64,000 bases of DNA, from assembly GCF_003633615.1 (NCBI RefSeq), contig NZ_RBKU01000001.1, positions 620,001 to 684,000 of the forward strand, read 5' to 3'. Of this stretch, positions 24,995 to 35,053 are shown piece after piece; position 1 is the first letter of the stretch; each line of letters starts with the position of its first letter. Source of the DNA: Mucilaginibacter gracilis (GTDB lineage Bacteria > Bacteroidota > Bacteroidia > Sphingobacteriales > Sphingobacteriaceae). A program made the translations under genes and the position numbers. The notes beneath the pieces are model-generated. The model did not search any database. It saw nothing but the letters and a program-made list of their open reading frames with translations, and had not been told where the DNA came from.

Positions 24995-27900
24995 TCATTC
25001 ACTTCTCAAACTATCTGCCGGGTTAGCAAGCGCCGCTCTGATGGATTGAAAGCTTACCGTGAGGATAGCGATCAACATGGCCGTTATACCCGCAGCGAAA
25101 AACATCCACCAACTGATATCGATCCGGTAAGCAAAGGTCTGCAGCCATTTTTGCACCCCCCACCAGGTAAAAGGCGTAATGATAAAAACCGCTAAAATCA
25201 CCAGATAGATAAAATCCCTGCTCAATAGGGCGGCGAGCTGTGGGACACTGGCACCCAATACTTTTCGCACACCAACTTCTTTGGTACGCTGCCGGGTAAA
25301 GAAAGTCGTGAGTGCAAATAAGCCCATCACCGAGATCATGATGGCAACAAGCCCAAAAAAGGTAATGATCTTTTCCAGGCGTGCGTATGAAATAAACAAT
25401 TGCTCAAAGTTTTGGTCGACAAAAGAATAGCGGAGCGGGAAGGCAGGTTCTATTTTTTTCCAGGCCTGGGTGATCCCAGCGATAGTCCGCTGAACATGCC
25501 TGTTATCCAATTTAACAAGCATGGTGCTACCAAATTGCATCAGGCAGGGTTGATGGTTACCAATGGTGAACACCACAGGCTGCACCCCGCTTTCAAATCC
25601 CTGCACATTAAAATCTTTAACTACGCCTACGATCCGCACCGGTGTACTGTCACAACCAGGGAAGGCGATGATCTCTCCGACAGGATCGGGCAGTCCTAAT
25701 TTTTGGGCGGCGGCCTCGTTAATAACAGCTGAACGTGTTTGCTGATCCTGCACCTCTTCTGTAAAAAGGCGGCCCTTTTTCAAAGATACACCGAGGGTTT
25801 GGAAATAATCGGTACTGACTTTAACCGACCGCATACGATAGGCTGCACCCTTGTTTTTGAATGGGATCGTCGAAGTATCAACGCCAAAATTATCGCCCGG
25901 TACACTTGTGGTTTTGGCAACGCCAATAACCCCCGGTACCGAAAGCAGCACGTTACGGGCTTGATCAAAGCCTTGTTCACGGATTTCCGGCCGGGCCTCC
26001 ACGCGGATCAACTGATCAGCTGAAAAACCCTTGTCCCTGTTTTGCATAAAGCTCAGCTGGCTTTTGATGACAATGATGCCGGTGATAAAAAACACCGATA
26101 CCATAAATTGCACGACGATGAGACTGTTTCGAAACAGTGTTCCTTTACTACCTGTAGAATAACTGCCTTTTAAAACTTTGACAGCGTTAAATTTCGAGAG
26201 GTAGACCGCGGGGTATAACCCCGACAGCAAGATAATTCCCACTAAACTACTGATCAGTTGAAGGACAACACGCAGCATTTCGTGCGGTTGCAAAAAACCG
26301 ATGTTGATATTGAACGAACGGTTGATATAGGGTATGCCCAAAGCCAGCAGCATAACAGCTAAAATCAAACTCGCCAGGCATTGTATGGAAGTCTCGGCCA
26401 TGAACTGTAAGATCAATGGCATACGGCCCGCTCCCATCACTTTGCGTATACCGACCTCCTTTGCCCGGCTGATCGAACGCGCGATGGCCAGGTTGCTGAA
26501 ATTGATGGCTCCTGCCAGTAGCAGTAGAATCGCTAAAACCAGTAGAATGGTTACTGTTGAAAAATTACTGCTGCCATGTTTCGGGAAATTGTGAAAACGT
26601 GGCACCTGGTCAACAAACAGGTTGGTTTTAGCGCCAGCTTTCGTATAGTTTTCGAAAGATACGCCATCGGCTTTGATGCGCGCATTGTAATAAAGCCGGT
26701 TGATGGCGGTTTCGATCGTTGCATCGTTTTCTGCCCGCCTGAGCTTGATATAGGTTTGACAGGAATAGTTGTCCCAGGTATTATCGTGCCGCCCGAAAGG
26801 ATCGTGTATCAGCATGCCGACCGGCAGATGAGTTGCCCCCGGCTGATCCTCCAATATACCCGTCACCACCAGCTCAGCACGATCGTTTAGTTTGATCGAT
26901 CTGCCCATGGGGTCTTCACTGCCAAATAATTTACGGCCCAGGTCCCTGGTCAGTATGGCCGTCCTTGGCGCGTTCAGCGCGGTAGCCGGATTACCAGTTG
27001 CCAGCTGATAAGGAAAAACCTTTAAGAAATTCGAATCGACCGTAACCAGATCTTTTTGATAAATTTTGCGGTCTCCGGCAGCAAGCAGCGCTTCGCGATC
27101 ACCTGACGACTGTAACATGGTAGCAGCTGCGGCATTTTGATATTCCTGCGCCAGGAAACCGGCCAGCGAGGTAGGTGTATTACTTATAAAGTCTTCGTTT
27201 TGGCGTAGGGAAACATGATAGACCTTATCCAGTTCCGGACTCCATTTGTCATAACCCAGTTCATAGTTCGTGTACAGCAGGATGACTATAAAGCTGCACA
27301 AACCGGCTGCCAGACCGATCATGTTAATGGAACTGTAGGCGATGCCGCGTACGGTATTGCGCCAGGCGATCTTCAGGTAATTGCGAAACATAGCGGGACG
27401 ATTAATTTTTTGATGCAAAACTACCGGCCTGTTTATCGCAAAACGTTCCAATTTAGAAAATGGTCGCTCTTTTTTATACTCTGCCGGGCTTTTCCCTGTC
27501 ATTTGCTTGAAAATTCGGTTGAAGGTCGTTTTAGAATTGAACCCCGATTCATAAGCGATGCCCAGCAGGGTGAGATGTTTATATGAGGGATCATGCATTT
27601 TGGCCATCACATCCCTGACCCGAAATTCATTGATAAAATCGCTGAAGTTTTTTTTGAGCCCAAGGTTAATGATCCTTGATAATTCATGGGCGGGCATACC
27701 CAGTTGCTCAGCAAGGGACCCCACACTCAGTTCAGGGTCCTGGTACAGGAGTCCGGCTTCGATCTTTTTCTTTAATAAATTACTCTTTTGTTTCAAGCCT
27801 GCCGAAAGGGACGATCGGGAAAGCAATGGTGCTTCGATGGACCTGTCGACGCCAGATCTGAAAAATACCAATATGCCCATTCGGATGACCATCGCAATCA

Positions 27901-28501
27901 TTAGCAAATACAGGGGGTAATAAACCTGCTTGTTTAAACCAAAGTGAAAACCTACATAATCAATAACAGTCAGCGGTATCCATAATGATAGCGCTATACC
28001 AAAACTGGTCAATTGCTGGTCTAACCAGCGCCATTCATACCGGTAACGATCTCCTTCGTTAAATTTCAGGCTTCTGTAAAAACGTTCGATCAAACGGTGA
28101 GACAGGTATAAGTAAGCGCCGACCGATATAAATAGCAACGGTTTTCCGATAGCGGTAGCTAAGGGTAAGCAAACAGGGGAGAAATGCAAGAGATCCTTCC
28201 AATCTAACCGGCATGCCGGTCGCGTAGTTTTTCTGACATAAAAATAGATAAAAGGCCCAAAGGCCAGTGAAAATGGCAGGAGAAAGGTGGATATTTCCAA
28301 CAACCAGGCGATCCATAATACCATTGCAACCAGCGCAAGGGCAAGAAATCGATTGGCGACGCGATCAATATCTCTTTTGCACCATAGCTGTAAAGCAAAA
28401 TTCAGCCCGATAAACAGCATTCCTAAGAATGCCATGTCGTAAAGGGTGATATGTAACGTATATAGTTTCAAACGCGTTAATAACTCAATAAAGTTCAGCA
28501 A
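24995..28501 (-). CDS. fusion of membrane-anchored AraC-type regulator and FtsX/MacB-type ABC permease (paralogue A)
   Basis: The frame runs about 1168 codons. The first ~200 residues form six or seven hydrophobic helices. Next is an AraC HTH pair (LSVGSLAEQLGMPAHELSRI and LTLLGIAYESGFNSKTTFNRI). A MacB/FtsX permease starts at FRNYLKIAWRNTVRG, with two periplasmic domains and two FtsX domains (AKEVGIRKVMGAG and TKEVGVRKVLGAS), ending NPADSLRSE. The start is uncertain: alignment with the paralogue at 29461 points to codons near 28489, and the TTG at 28501 is the nearest listed start. No ATPase gene is adjacent. The two halves are in one uninterrupted frame. Confidence 0.8.
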   Translation of the reverse strand: MLNFIELLTRLKLYTLHITLYDMAFLGMLFIGLNFALQLWCKRDIDRVANRFLALALVAMVLWIAWLLEISTFLLPFSLAFGPFIYFYVRKTTRPACRLDWKDLLHFSPVCLPLATAIGKPLLFISVGAYLYLSHRLIERFYRSLKFNEGDRYRYEWRWLDQQLTSFGIALSLWIPLTVIDYVGFHFGLNKQVYYPLYLLMIAMVIRMGILVFFRSGVDRSIEAPLLSRSSLSAGLKQKSNLLKKKIEAGLLYQDPELSVGSLAEQLGMPAHELSRIINLGLKKNFSDFINEFRVRDVMAKMHDPSYKHLTLLGIAYESGFNSKTTFNRIFKQMTGKSPAEYKKERPFSKLERFAINRPVVLHQKINRPAMFRNYLKIAWRNTVRGIAYSSINMIGLAAGLCSFIVILLYTNYELGYDKWSPELDKVYHVSLRQNEDFISNTPTSLAGFLAQEYQNAAAATMLQSSGDREALLAAGDRKIYQKDLVTVDSNFLKVFPYQLATGNPATALNAPRTAILTRDLGRKLFGSEDPMGRSIKLNDRAELVVTGILEDQPGATHLPVGMLIHDPFGRHDNTWDNYSCQTYIKLRRAENDATIETAINRLYYNARIKADGVSFENYTKAGAKTNLFVDQVPRFHNFPKHGSSNFSTVTILLVLAILLLLAGAINFSNLAIARSISRAKEVGIRKVMGAGRMPLILQFMAETSIQCLASLILAVMLLALGIPYINRSFNINIGFLQPHEMLRVVLQLISSLVGIILLSGLYPAVYLSKFNAVKVLKGSYSTGSKGTLFRNSLIVVQFMVSVFFITGIIVIKSQLSFMQNRDKGFSADQLIRVEARPEIREQGFDQARNVLLSVPGVIGVAKTTSVPGDNFGVDTSTIPFKNKGAAYRMRSVKVSTDYFQTLGVSLKKGRLFTEEVQDQQTRSAVINEAAAQKLGLPDPVGEIIAFPGCDSTPVRIVGVVKDFNVQGFESGVQPVVFTIGNHQPCLMQFGSTMLVKLDNRHVQRTIAGITQAWKKIEPAFPLRYSFVDQNFEQLFISYARLEKIITFFGLVAIMISVMGLFALTTFFTRQRTKEVGVRKVLGASVPQLAALLSRDFIYLVILAVFIITPFTWWGVQKWLQTFAYRIDISWWMFFAAGITAMLIAILTVSFQSIRAALANPADSLRSE

Positions 28502-28541
28502 AAAAGTATTTAATGATTGATGATGATTATAATATTCAACT

Positions 28542-29435
28542 TTATTGGCCGCCCTGGTAACCGGATCTTTTAAAAAAATCGGTGACAGCATCGGTGTTGG
28601 CGTAATCAAGTTCGATGATCGCTTTGAGCGCCGCTTTTTTATCGGTCGCCTGAGCATAATAGGCCTGGCAGATCCGGTAGCCGACAAAATAGCCGAGGTC
28701 GGGTGCCGGCAACGCCGGGTTCGGGCCGGTGCTCACCCAATTATCATTGTTTCGTGTATACATTTCTTTTTGAAAGGATCGCCACACTTCCTTTTCATGT
28801 GCAGGTCCATAGGCCATATAGGGTGTTTTGGCAGGAATAGCTGTTACCAAGCCGGCCACAAAGTCGCAGGCCCCTTCCCGGATCGCCGAGGTTAATACGT
28901 TGATCTGCTGGAAATCGGGCCGCTTTTGCTGTGTGTGGGTATATTCATGGATGCCCATGCGGACCAATTGATCACCCGTTAGCGCCGGGTCATTCAAAAC
29001 CACTTCAACACCGATAAGCGACAGGTTGCCGCGAATAGTACCGCCCTGCTGTCTTAACCCGACGATCAGGAATGACTGCGCGGGCCGGAGGTCCGGGTAT
29101 ACCTGTCGGAAACGGCCGATCTCTTGTTCCAGGTGCCACACGGCCGTATCGATCAGTGGTTTTTTCAGGTGGAGGTTATCCCAAAATCCGGGATCAGCTT
29201 TCAGTAAGGCCAGCCATTTAAAGTCCAGGCCGTCCTTATTGCGCATAAATGCTTTTAACCCTTCGCTTGCCCTGGCGATGTACAGCCGGTTCACCAGGTC
29301 CCGTTGCCTGGCCGTATCGCCGGTAGCCGTAATGCTGTCCCGCATGGTCCAGAAGTTTTCCCAATCGGTTTGAAAGACTTGCTGCGCGCGGCTAAGCGCG
29401 GGGAATAACAAAAACAGGATGATCATTTTTTTCAT
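28542..29435 (-). CDS. secreted HExxH zinc-metalloprotease-like protein
   Basis: The 297-residue protein has a signal peptide (MKKMIILFLLFPALSRAQ), the zinc motif HEYTH at GIHEYTHTQQ and a downstream Glu in IREGACDFVAGLV that could be the third ligand. The layout resembles DUF2268/GldB-like predicted Zn proteases. It sits between two paralogous HTH-permease fusions with 25-bp and ~40-bp gaps on the same strand, so the three are likely one transcript. Confidence 0.75.
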   Translation of the reverse strand: MKKMIILFLLFPALSRAQQVFQTDWENFWTMRDSITATGDTARQRDLVNRLYIARASEGLKAFMRNKDGLDFKWLALLKADPGFWDNLHLKKPLIDTAVWHLEQEIGRFRQVYPDLRPAQSFLIVGLRQQGGTIRGNLSLIGVEVVLNDPALTGDQLVRMGIHEYTHTQQKRPDFQQINVLTSAIREGACDFVAGLVTAIPAKTPYMAYGPAHEKEVWRSFQKEMYTRNNDNWVSTGPNPALPAPDLGYFVGYRICQAYYAQATDKKAALKAIIELDYANTDAVTDFFKRSGYQGGQ

Positions 29436-29460
29436 GACAATTGTTTAGTGAGGTATCAGC

Positions 29461-32400
29461 TCATTCTGCCCTTAAACTCTTAACCGGATTCGTAATCGCA
29501 GCTCTTATGGATTGAAAACTGATGGTGATCAGTGCGATCAATACGACTAATAAACTGCCTGACAGGAATAACCACCAGCTCACCGTGATCCGGTAAGGAT
29601 AATTTTGCAACCACTTATTGGTTGCTATCCACGCGAACGGCATGGATATAGCCAGTGCAATAAAGATCAGCTTGACAAAATCTGCCGAAAGGATAGTCAC
29701 GATGCTGCTTACCGAAGCGCCGAGCACTTTGCGTACGCCGATCTCTTTTACGCGTTTCTCTACAGCTAACACCGACAAGCCGAATAAACCAATACACGAT
29801 ATAAAAATGGTGAGTACGGCACTGAACAGGATAATTTGCTTCCACCTGGCTTCGCTCGCATAGCTCTGTTCATTTTTCTCCTGTTTAAACGTGTACGCGA
29901 ACGGGCTGAAAGGAAACAAGCCTTTAAAGGTATTGGCGATATATTGCAGGCTTGCGGTTTCAGTACCGGGTTTAATTTTGATGTGGAGCATACCATAGCT
30001 GTTTCCAGGGTTCATGGTAAAAAATTGTGGCGTTATTTTTTCAGTTAATGGCTTGTAATGATAATTCTTGACTACGCCTACTACAGTATAGGATTCACCA
30101 TTGAAGGTGTTGATTTGCTCGCCTATGGGCTGTTTCCAGCCGGCTTCCTGTACAAATGCCTCATTTACTAAAGCCGACTGCGTTGCATCTGCCGGATATT
30201 TATCGGAAAAATTCCGCCCTGCAATTACCGGTACTTTAAGTAACGGCAAGTAAGCAGCATCAATAGTTTCTACAGCAATGTTTACCTGCTGGTCGCCGCT
30301 TACTTTTACAGTATTGTTGTTGTCGCCGCCATTTTTTGGAGCGACATCAATCATATTGGGATTTTTCATTAATTCCTGTTTAAATACAGCGGCTTCATTT
30401 CGTGTTAATTGGGATTTATTTACCACGATCAAGTTATGGTCGTCATAACCGAGATTTTGTGTAGTCAGGAAATTAAACTGTAAATAAATGGTAATGGCCC
30501 CAACGATCAGAAAAGAGGCCAGCGCAAATTGGAATACCACCAGGGCTCTTTGCAAATAATTTTTTCCGGCAAGGTTAAAGCGGCTGTACAAGGTCTGAAC
30601 GGGATGGTAATTTGATAAAACCATTGCGGGGTAAATTCCTGCTGATAAACTGGTGATCAAAAAGAGCGCGATATAATAAATAATCAGCTTTACATTAAGC
30701 AGGTAAGAAAGCGATAGCACTTTATTCGATAAGCCGCTGAATACCGGCAAAATGACCACTACAATACCCAACGCAAGGGTAAAAGCGATCAGGCAAAGCA
30801 TAAACGACTCACTCAAAAATTGTATCCGCAATTGCCTGGTAGTTCCCCCGATCACTTTTCGTATGCCGATCTCTTTGGCACGTTTCACGGAGCGTGCTAT
30901 GGTAAGGTTCACAAAATTGATACAGGCGATCAGCAACACAAAAACGGCAATTGCTGAAAGAATATAAGAAAACTCAGGGTTGCTTTTATCGCTCAGTATT
31001 TCATTCCCATCCGGTACCAGCTTACCCAAATGAATAGCGGTAAGCGGCTCCAGCAGATAAGAAATGCCGATACTTTTTACTTTATATTTACTTTTGATCT
31101 CGCTGATGGCTTTACCCGCATCGGATTCGAATACCCCGTCCATTTTGTTTTGAAGGGCTTTAATCTCTGCACCTGGCGAAAGCACCACGAATGTGCTGAG
31201 AAAGGAATTGAACCAATTACCGTTATTGCTTTCATCCATGGCCGAAACTTTCAACGGCAGCAATACCTGAAATTTGATTGATGAATTGTCCGGGCAATTT
31301 TTGGCCACTCCGGTGATCACATGCGGGTTAAAAGTGCTGTCTTGGCGGATGAAAATTACTTTACCAACGGCGTTTGAACTGCCAAAAAGCTTCTTAGCCA
31401 TTTCTTCCGTGATCACAGCCGAATTGGGTTCGGTTAATACCGACCTTGCATTGCCGCTTAGCAAAGGGAAATTAAACACGGAAAAAAAATTAGCATCGAC
31501 CAGGCAGACCGACTGTGACCGGATGTCACTCTCCGTTTTAATATCAGCGCGCGCCGGCTGGAAGCGGACGAAGGTTTTTATTTCCGGGATGCTTGCAGCA
31601 AACCTTGGTCCGGGGAAATAGCCGGTATAGCTGCCGTTAGAAACACTCCCGTCTGTTTTCGTTGTTTGCTTATCGATACGGTAGATCTGGTCAACGTTTT
31701 GATGAAAGCGATCATAGCTCACTTCATCCTGCACATAAACCAAAATAAGCATCGCACAGGCTAGCCCAATGCTTAACCCTGCGATATTGATGAAGGAATA
31801 CGCCCTATTTTGCAACAGGTATCTGAACGTGGTTTTAAAATAATTGCTGAACATATAATTGCGGTTTAATTTTTCTTCGGCCCACACCAAAGGGCTTTCC
31901 GAACGCAATATTAGGGGACTTATTCGTGGCGGTGCTGCCAACTTATCAATTGGCAGTTCTTTTCTTAGGCTATTTTTGTATTCCAAAGGGGTTTTGCCGG
32001 TCAGCTCTTTAAAAACGCGGTGGAAAGTTCTTTCGGAGTTGAACCCTGAGTCATAAGCGATACCTAATAAGGTAAGCCGGTCATTTTCCGGGTCGCGCAT
32101 TTTCCGGGCAATTTCACGCACACGGAATTCATTGATGAAGTCGCTGAAATTCTTTTCCAGTCCCTGGTTGATCATACGGGAGAGGTCATGCGGATGGATC
32201 TTCAGCTTTTGCGCGAGGGTGGCCAGCGTCAGTTCCGCATCCGTGTAAAGGCGATTTGTAGCGACAACTTCCCTTAATCTTCTGCCTTTCTCCCTGGCAT
32301 CAGACCGATCAGTTATGGGCATGGTCAACTGGAGACCATTATCCGCTTTCCGTATCACATCCACGGCCATACCGATCAGGGCTAAAGCAATGGTCAAACA

Positions 32401-32907
32401 AATAGTATCATCAAACATGGATAACAGGCAAAACAAGCCAAGCAGGACGAGCGCCTTGTTCAATCGTTGGAAAGCAAAACGCGGCCGGTCCATTGTTACC
32501 GGCCGCAGGCGGCGATAAAATCCCTCAATCATCCCGTGCGCCAGGTACAAATAAACGATGACCGAAATTAAAACCAACCAGGTGGGCACCCAATAACTTA
32601 CAAGCAAAATGCAAAAATGAAGTATATTTCTCCGGTGGAACCGCCCGTCTGGTGATGTAAGTTGCCGTACATAAAAGTATAGTAGCGGCCCCAAAGCTGG
32701 CAAAAAAAACGGTGTCAATCCCCCGGTCTTTAATACGGCTACGGCCAAGGCTGCGCTTAAAAATAAATTCGCTGTTCGCTCAGGCCTTTTTGCGGATACT
32801 AAAAGCAGCGCAAGGGTTAGCCCCGAGAACAACGTTCCAAGTGAGGCCAGGTCATACAGGCTAATATGAAAAAAATGAAACTCCAAGTATTTAGTGTCTT
32901 CAATCAT
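29461..32907 (-). CDS. fusion of membrane-anchored AraC-type regulator and FtsX/MacB-type ABC permease (paralogue B)
   Basis: The 1148-residue protein has N-terminal helices (~1-190) and an AraC-type double HTH (~225-325: LTLATLAQKLKIHPHDLSRM and LTLLGIAYDSGFNSERTFHRV). A full permease follows with RAYSFINIAGLSIGLACAM, RAKEIGIRKVIGGTTRQL and VKEIGVRKVLGASVSSI, ending NPVKSLRAE. The HTH must face the cytoplasm between membrane regions, so DNA binding and an export-type permease are covalently tied. It is the first gene of the group and starts at a good ATG. The paralogue at 24995 has the same order, so the fusion is not a recent accident. Confidence 0.88.
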   Translation of the reverse strand: MIEDTKYLEFHFFHISLYDLASLGTLFSGLTLALLLVSAKRPERTANLFLSAALAVAVLKTGGLTPFFLPALGPLLYFYVRQLTSPDGRFHRRNILHFCILLVSYWVPTWLVLISVIVYLYLAHGMIEGFYRRLRPVTMDRPRFAFQRLNKALVLLGLFCLLSMFDDTICLTIALALIGMAVDVIRKADNGLQLTMPITDRSDAREKGRRLREVVATNRLYTDAELTLATLAQKLKIHPHDLSRMINQGLEKNFSDFINEFRVREIARKMRDPENDRLTLLGIAYDSGFNSERTFHRVFKELTGKTPLEYKNSLRKELPIDKLAAPPRISPLILRSESPLVWAEEKLNRNYMFSNYFKTTFRYLLQNRAYSFINIAGLSIGLACAMLILVYVQDEVSYDRFHQNVDQIYRIDKQTTKTDGSVSNGSYTGYFPGPRFAASIPEIKTFVRFQPARADIKTESDIRSQSVCLVDANFFSVFNFPLLSGNARSVLTEPNSAVITEEMAKKLFGSSNAVGKVIFIRQDSTFNPHVITGVAKNCPDNSSIKFQVLLPLKVSAMDESNNGNWFNSFLSTFVVLSPGAEIKALQNKMDGVFESDAGKAISEIKSKYKVKSIGISYLLEPLTAIHLGKLVPDGNEILSDKSNPEFSYILSAIAVFVLLIACINFVNLTIARSVKRAKEIGIRKVIGGTTRQLRIQFLSESFMLCLIAFTLALGIVVVILPVFSGLSNKVLSLSYLLNVKLIIYYIALFLITSLSAGIYPAMVLSNYHPVQTLYSRFNLAGKNYLQRALVVFQFALASFLIVGAITIYLQFNFLTTQNLGYDDHNLIVVNKSQLTRNEAAVFKQELMKNPNMIDVAPKNGGDNNNTVKVSGDQQVNIAVETIDAAYLPLLKVPVIAGRNFSDKYPADATQSALVNEAFVQEAGWKQPIGEQINTFNGESYTVVGVVKNYHYKPLTEKITPQFFTMNPGNSYGMLHIKIKPGTETASLQYIANTFKGLFPFSPFAYTFKQEKNEQSYASEARWKQIILFSAVLTIFISCIGLFGLSVLAVEKRVKEIGVRKVLGASVSSIVTILSADFVKLIFIALAISMPFAWIATNKWLQNYPYRITVSWWLFLSGSLLVVLIALITISFQSIRAAITNPVKSLRAE

Positions 32908-33357
32908 TGTTCCGAAATATTTAAGTCATTGATTGTCAGTAAATCGTGTAAAACCCTAACTTATTGGCGTAACAAAAACGAACAGCTGACCGTTCGCTTT
33001 TGATCCTTATGTATATGACGGTACTGAATAAAAAGTGTTACAGCTACCATTTTCTTGTCGACAAGGGGTATGGATCGGCTTAGTTCCCCAGCATCTTACG
33101 ATCTATGCAACCTGCTTGAATAAATGTAATTGTAGGCGATGTTTAACGGAATTAAAAGTGGGTTTTGACCATCACGATCTCCAAAATAAGTTGTAATAGG
33201 TTGTTAAACAAAATCCTGCAAAAAGGAACGGATGTTTTTTTTGTAGCTTTCTTCTGAAAATTTTCTGCATTTTTAAAAAACCCCACTCTGGCGAGTGTGA
33301 AAAAGGAAGAGATAAATATCTCCTCCTTTTCATTATGATTAAATTTTAAACATTAAA
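32908..33357. other. non-coding gap with repeat/terminator element
   Basis: No gene is recognised in these 450 bases. It includes the putative promoter of the leftward fusion operon and, at 33250-33297, a degenerate 11-bp tandem repeat plus hairpin like those at 20.0 and 38.5 kb. Confidence 0.5.
33250..33297 (-). repeat. degenerate 11-bp tandem repeat followed by terminator hairpin
   Basis: TCTTCTGAAAA and TTTTCTGCATT lie head to tail, then an A-run, then CACTC/GAGTG arms with a 4-nt loop (33284-33297). On the minus strand the hairpin is followed by GGG and a T-run. Same architecture as 19998-20049 and 38524-38575, but decayed. Confidence 0.5.
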
Positions 33358-34146
33358 TTGATGATCCCCATAAAAAGTATAATAAAAAGCGTTGTTATAA
33401 TCGCAGTCTTTCATCTATCCGCTTACGGGCAAAATTCAACGGATACCACAAAACACAACACGGTGGCAACTGTCAGCAATGAGGAAAAAGAAGAAGAATA
33501 CCGGTTGCATAATGACTGGGCAAATCTTAAATATTACCAGGATGACAATAAAAAACTGGGCACTGATAAAAAGGACTTAGTATTACTCATAGGTGATTCC
33601 ATTACCTAGCTTTGGGCAGAAACCGATTCCTCCTTTTTCAAGACCAATAAGAATTACATTGACCGGGGGATAAGTGGGCAAACCACCCCGCAGTTGCTCT
33701 TGCGTTTCAGGCAGGATGTAATTAACCTTAAACCTAAAGTGGTGGTGATATTAGGCGGCACAAATGATATCGCGGGCAACACAGGCCCGGCAACTATCAA
33801 CGAAATTTTCGGCAACCCGTTATCCATGATCGAACTGGCAAAAGCAAACCACATCAAGGTGGTCATCTGTTCTGTACTGCCTGCATTTGATTATTTCTGG
33901 AATGAAGACATCAAGCCGGCCGGCAAAATTGTTATGCTCAATCATAAATTAAAAACCTATGCTGCCGCACATCATATCGTCTATCTGGATTATCACACTG
34001 CCTTGAAAGATGGCCAGGACGGTTTTAAAAAGAACCTGACCAGGGACGGCGTTCATCCCAATATAACAGGGTACAAAACAATGGAGCCGTTATTAAAGAA
34101 TGCATTAAAAAGTATTGAATATTGTGATTTGCTTTCATTGAAATAA
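33358..34146 (+). pseudogene. SGNH/GDSL hydrolase with in-frame amber codon
   Basis: The sequence reads through as one protein of about 262 residues: signal peptide (ending LSAYGQ), the nucleophile block LVLLIGDSIT, an in-frame TAG at 33607-33609, then ISGQTTPQLLLRF, ILGGTNDIAGN and the catalytic DGVHPNITGY. All four SGNH blocks are present and the frame is otherwise intact. The stop replaces a codon such as GAG or CAG right after the active-site Ser motif, which would leave an inactive 83-residue peptide. Secreted esterase or acetylhydrolase ancestry. Confidence 0.85.
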
Positions 34147-34164
34147 CTATGAGTTAATCTGACA

Positions 34165-34208
34165 GCTAATGAAAAGGCTGGATTTTAAAATCCAGCCTTT
34201 TCATTAGC
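34165..34208. terminator. perfect 44-bp palindrome, bidirectional terminator
   Basis: Each 22-bp arm runs GCTAATGAAAAGGCTGGATT and two more T, followed at once by its reverse complement without spacer. AAAAGG/CCTTTT tracts flank the GC core, so it can terminate in both directions. It follows the SGNH gene by 18 bp. Confidence 0.75.
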
Positions 34209-34218
34209 AAGCCGACCC

Positions 34219-34325
34219 TTAGATAGTCTTAGTGGCTTCTTCCACCTTTTTTATCACAAAAGGATTATTGGAATGACTTTTAACCTCACCGTTCCAGGCC
34301 AACCCCTTTCTTAATTGATGAACTA
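34219..34325 (-). pseudogene. short unrecognised C-terminal coding fragment
   Basis: About 34 codons are open between stops on the minus strand, reading LAWNGEVKSHSNNPFVIKK near the end. The composition looks protein-like but there is no start codon, and I do not recognise the family. It may be the tail of a deleted mobile-element gene. Confidence 0.3.
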
Positions 34326-34379
34326 TTTATTATCGTTGCCACATAGCTCCTTTCCTTGTTGTTTATTCAAAAATAATAA

Positions 34380-35015
34380 TTACTTAGCCCGCTTCTTTGT
34401 AACTGCAGCCTTGCCCTTTAATTTTTTTAGCTTATCGTTCGCCAACTTACTTTCCTCTGCGGCCTGTTTCGCTTCAAATGCCGCTTCTGACATCGTTTGC
34501 TGTTCATCAATATTAGCCTTTGACTTTTTAATATAAAAGTCGGCGTTAGCCGTATAAGCGCTGTCAATATATTTCGCCACATCGGGGTAAAAGCCACGCA
34601 GGATAAGAAATTTATTTGTTTCATCAGCCCTGCGGCTATTTTCAATCCATAAGCTTATCGATATGGCGAGCATAACGACGACCGCAAGCCCTAAACCTAA
34701 AATTGTCCTGATAACAAACTTTGATTTGGTGTCAAACTGAACATTATACTTGACTGGTATCTCTTTAGGTATGGCATTGATCTTTTCATCAAACCCGTTC
34801 AATTGTTTATCAAAACGCTCTAACTGCTTGGTGTTTTCCAATGTCCGCATTTCGGCTGTTTCGGTTACCTTAGCTTCCAATTCGTTTACTTTGGACGGCA
34901 GGGCAGCTAAATCAAGTTCCTCAATTTTCGACTGCCTTTTTTCGAGGGTGGTAACTTTTTTAGCCATACTGTCTATAATCTCCTGCTGCACATTATTTTC
35001 TTCGTTGGTTTCCAT
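34380..35015 (-). CDS. coiled-coil protein with one transmembrane helix (mobilisation-module associated)
   Basis: The 211-residue protein has an N-terminal heptad-rich region (LEKRQSKIEELDLAALPSK), a single membrane helix near residue 115 (IRTILGLGLAVVVMLAISIS) and a long Ala/Lys/Glu-rich helical tail. It follows the relaxase by 38 bp on the same strand, the usual place for a MobB-like accessory protein. No specific family recognised. Confidence 0.7.
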   Translation of the reverse strand: METNEENNVQQEIIDSMAKKVTTLEKRQSKIEELDLAALPSKVNELEAKVTETAEMRTLENTKQLERFDKQLNGFDEKINAIPKEIPVKYNVQFDTKSKFVIRTILGLGLAVVVMLAISISLWIENSRRADETNKFLILRGFYPDVAKYIDSAYTANADFYIKKSKANIDEQQTMSEAAFEAKQAAEESKLANDKLKKLKGKAAVTKKRAK

Positions 35016-35053
35016 GTCTTTAATATTTTTGTTGTTCGTTAATTTGTTAATTA

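Noticed and set aside
27215..28895. Several 60-120 codon plus-strand frames opposite the HTH-permease fusion and protease genes
   Set aside because: All are antisense to strongly family-like coding and show no promoter or domain.
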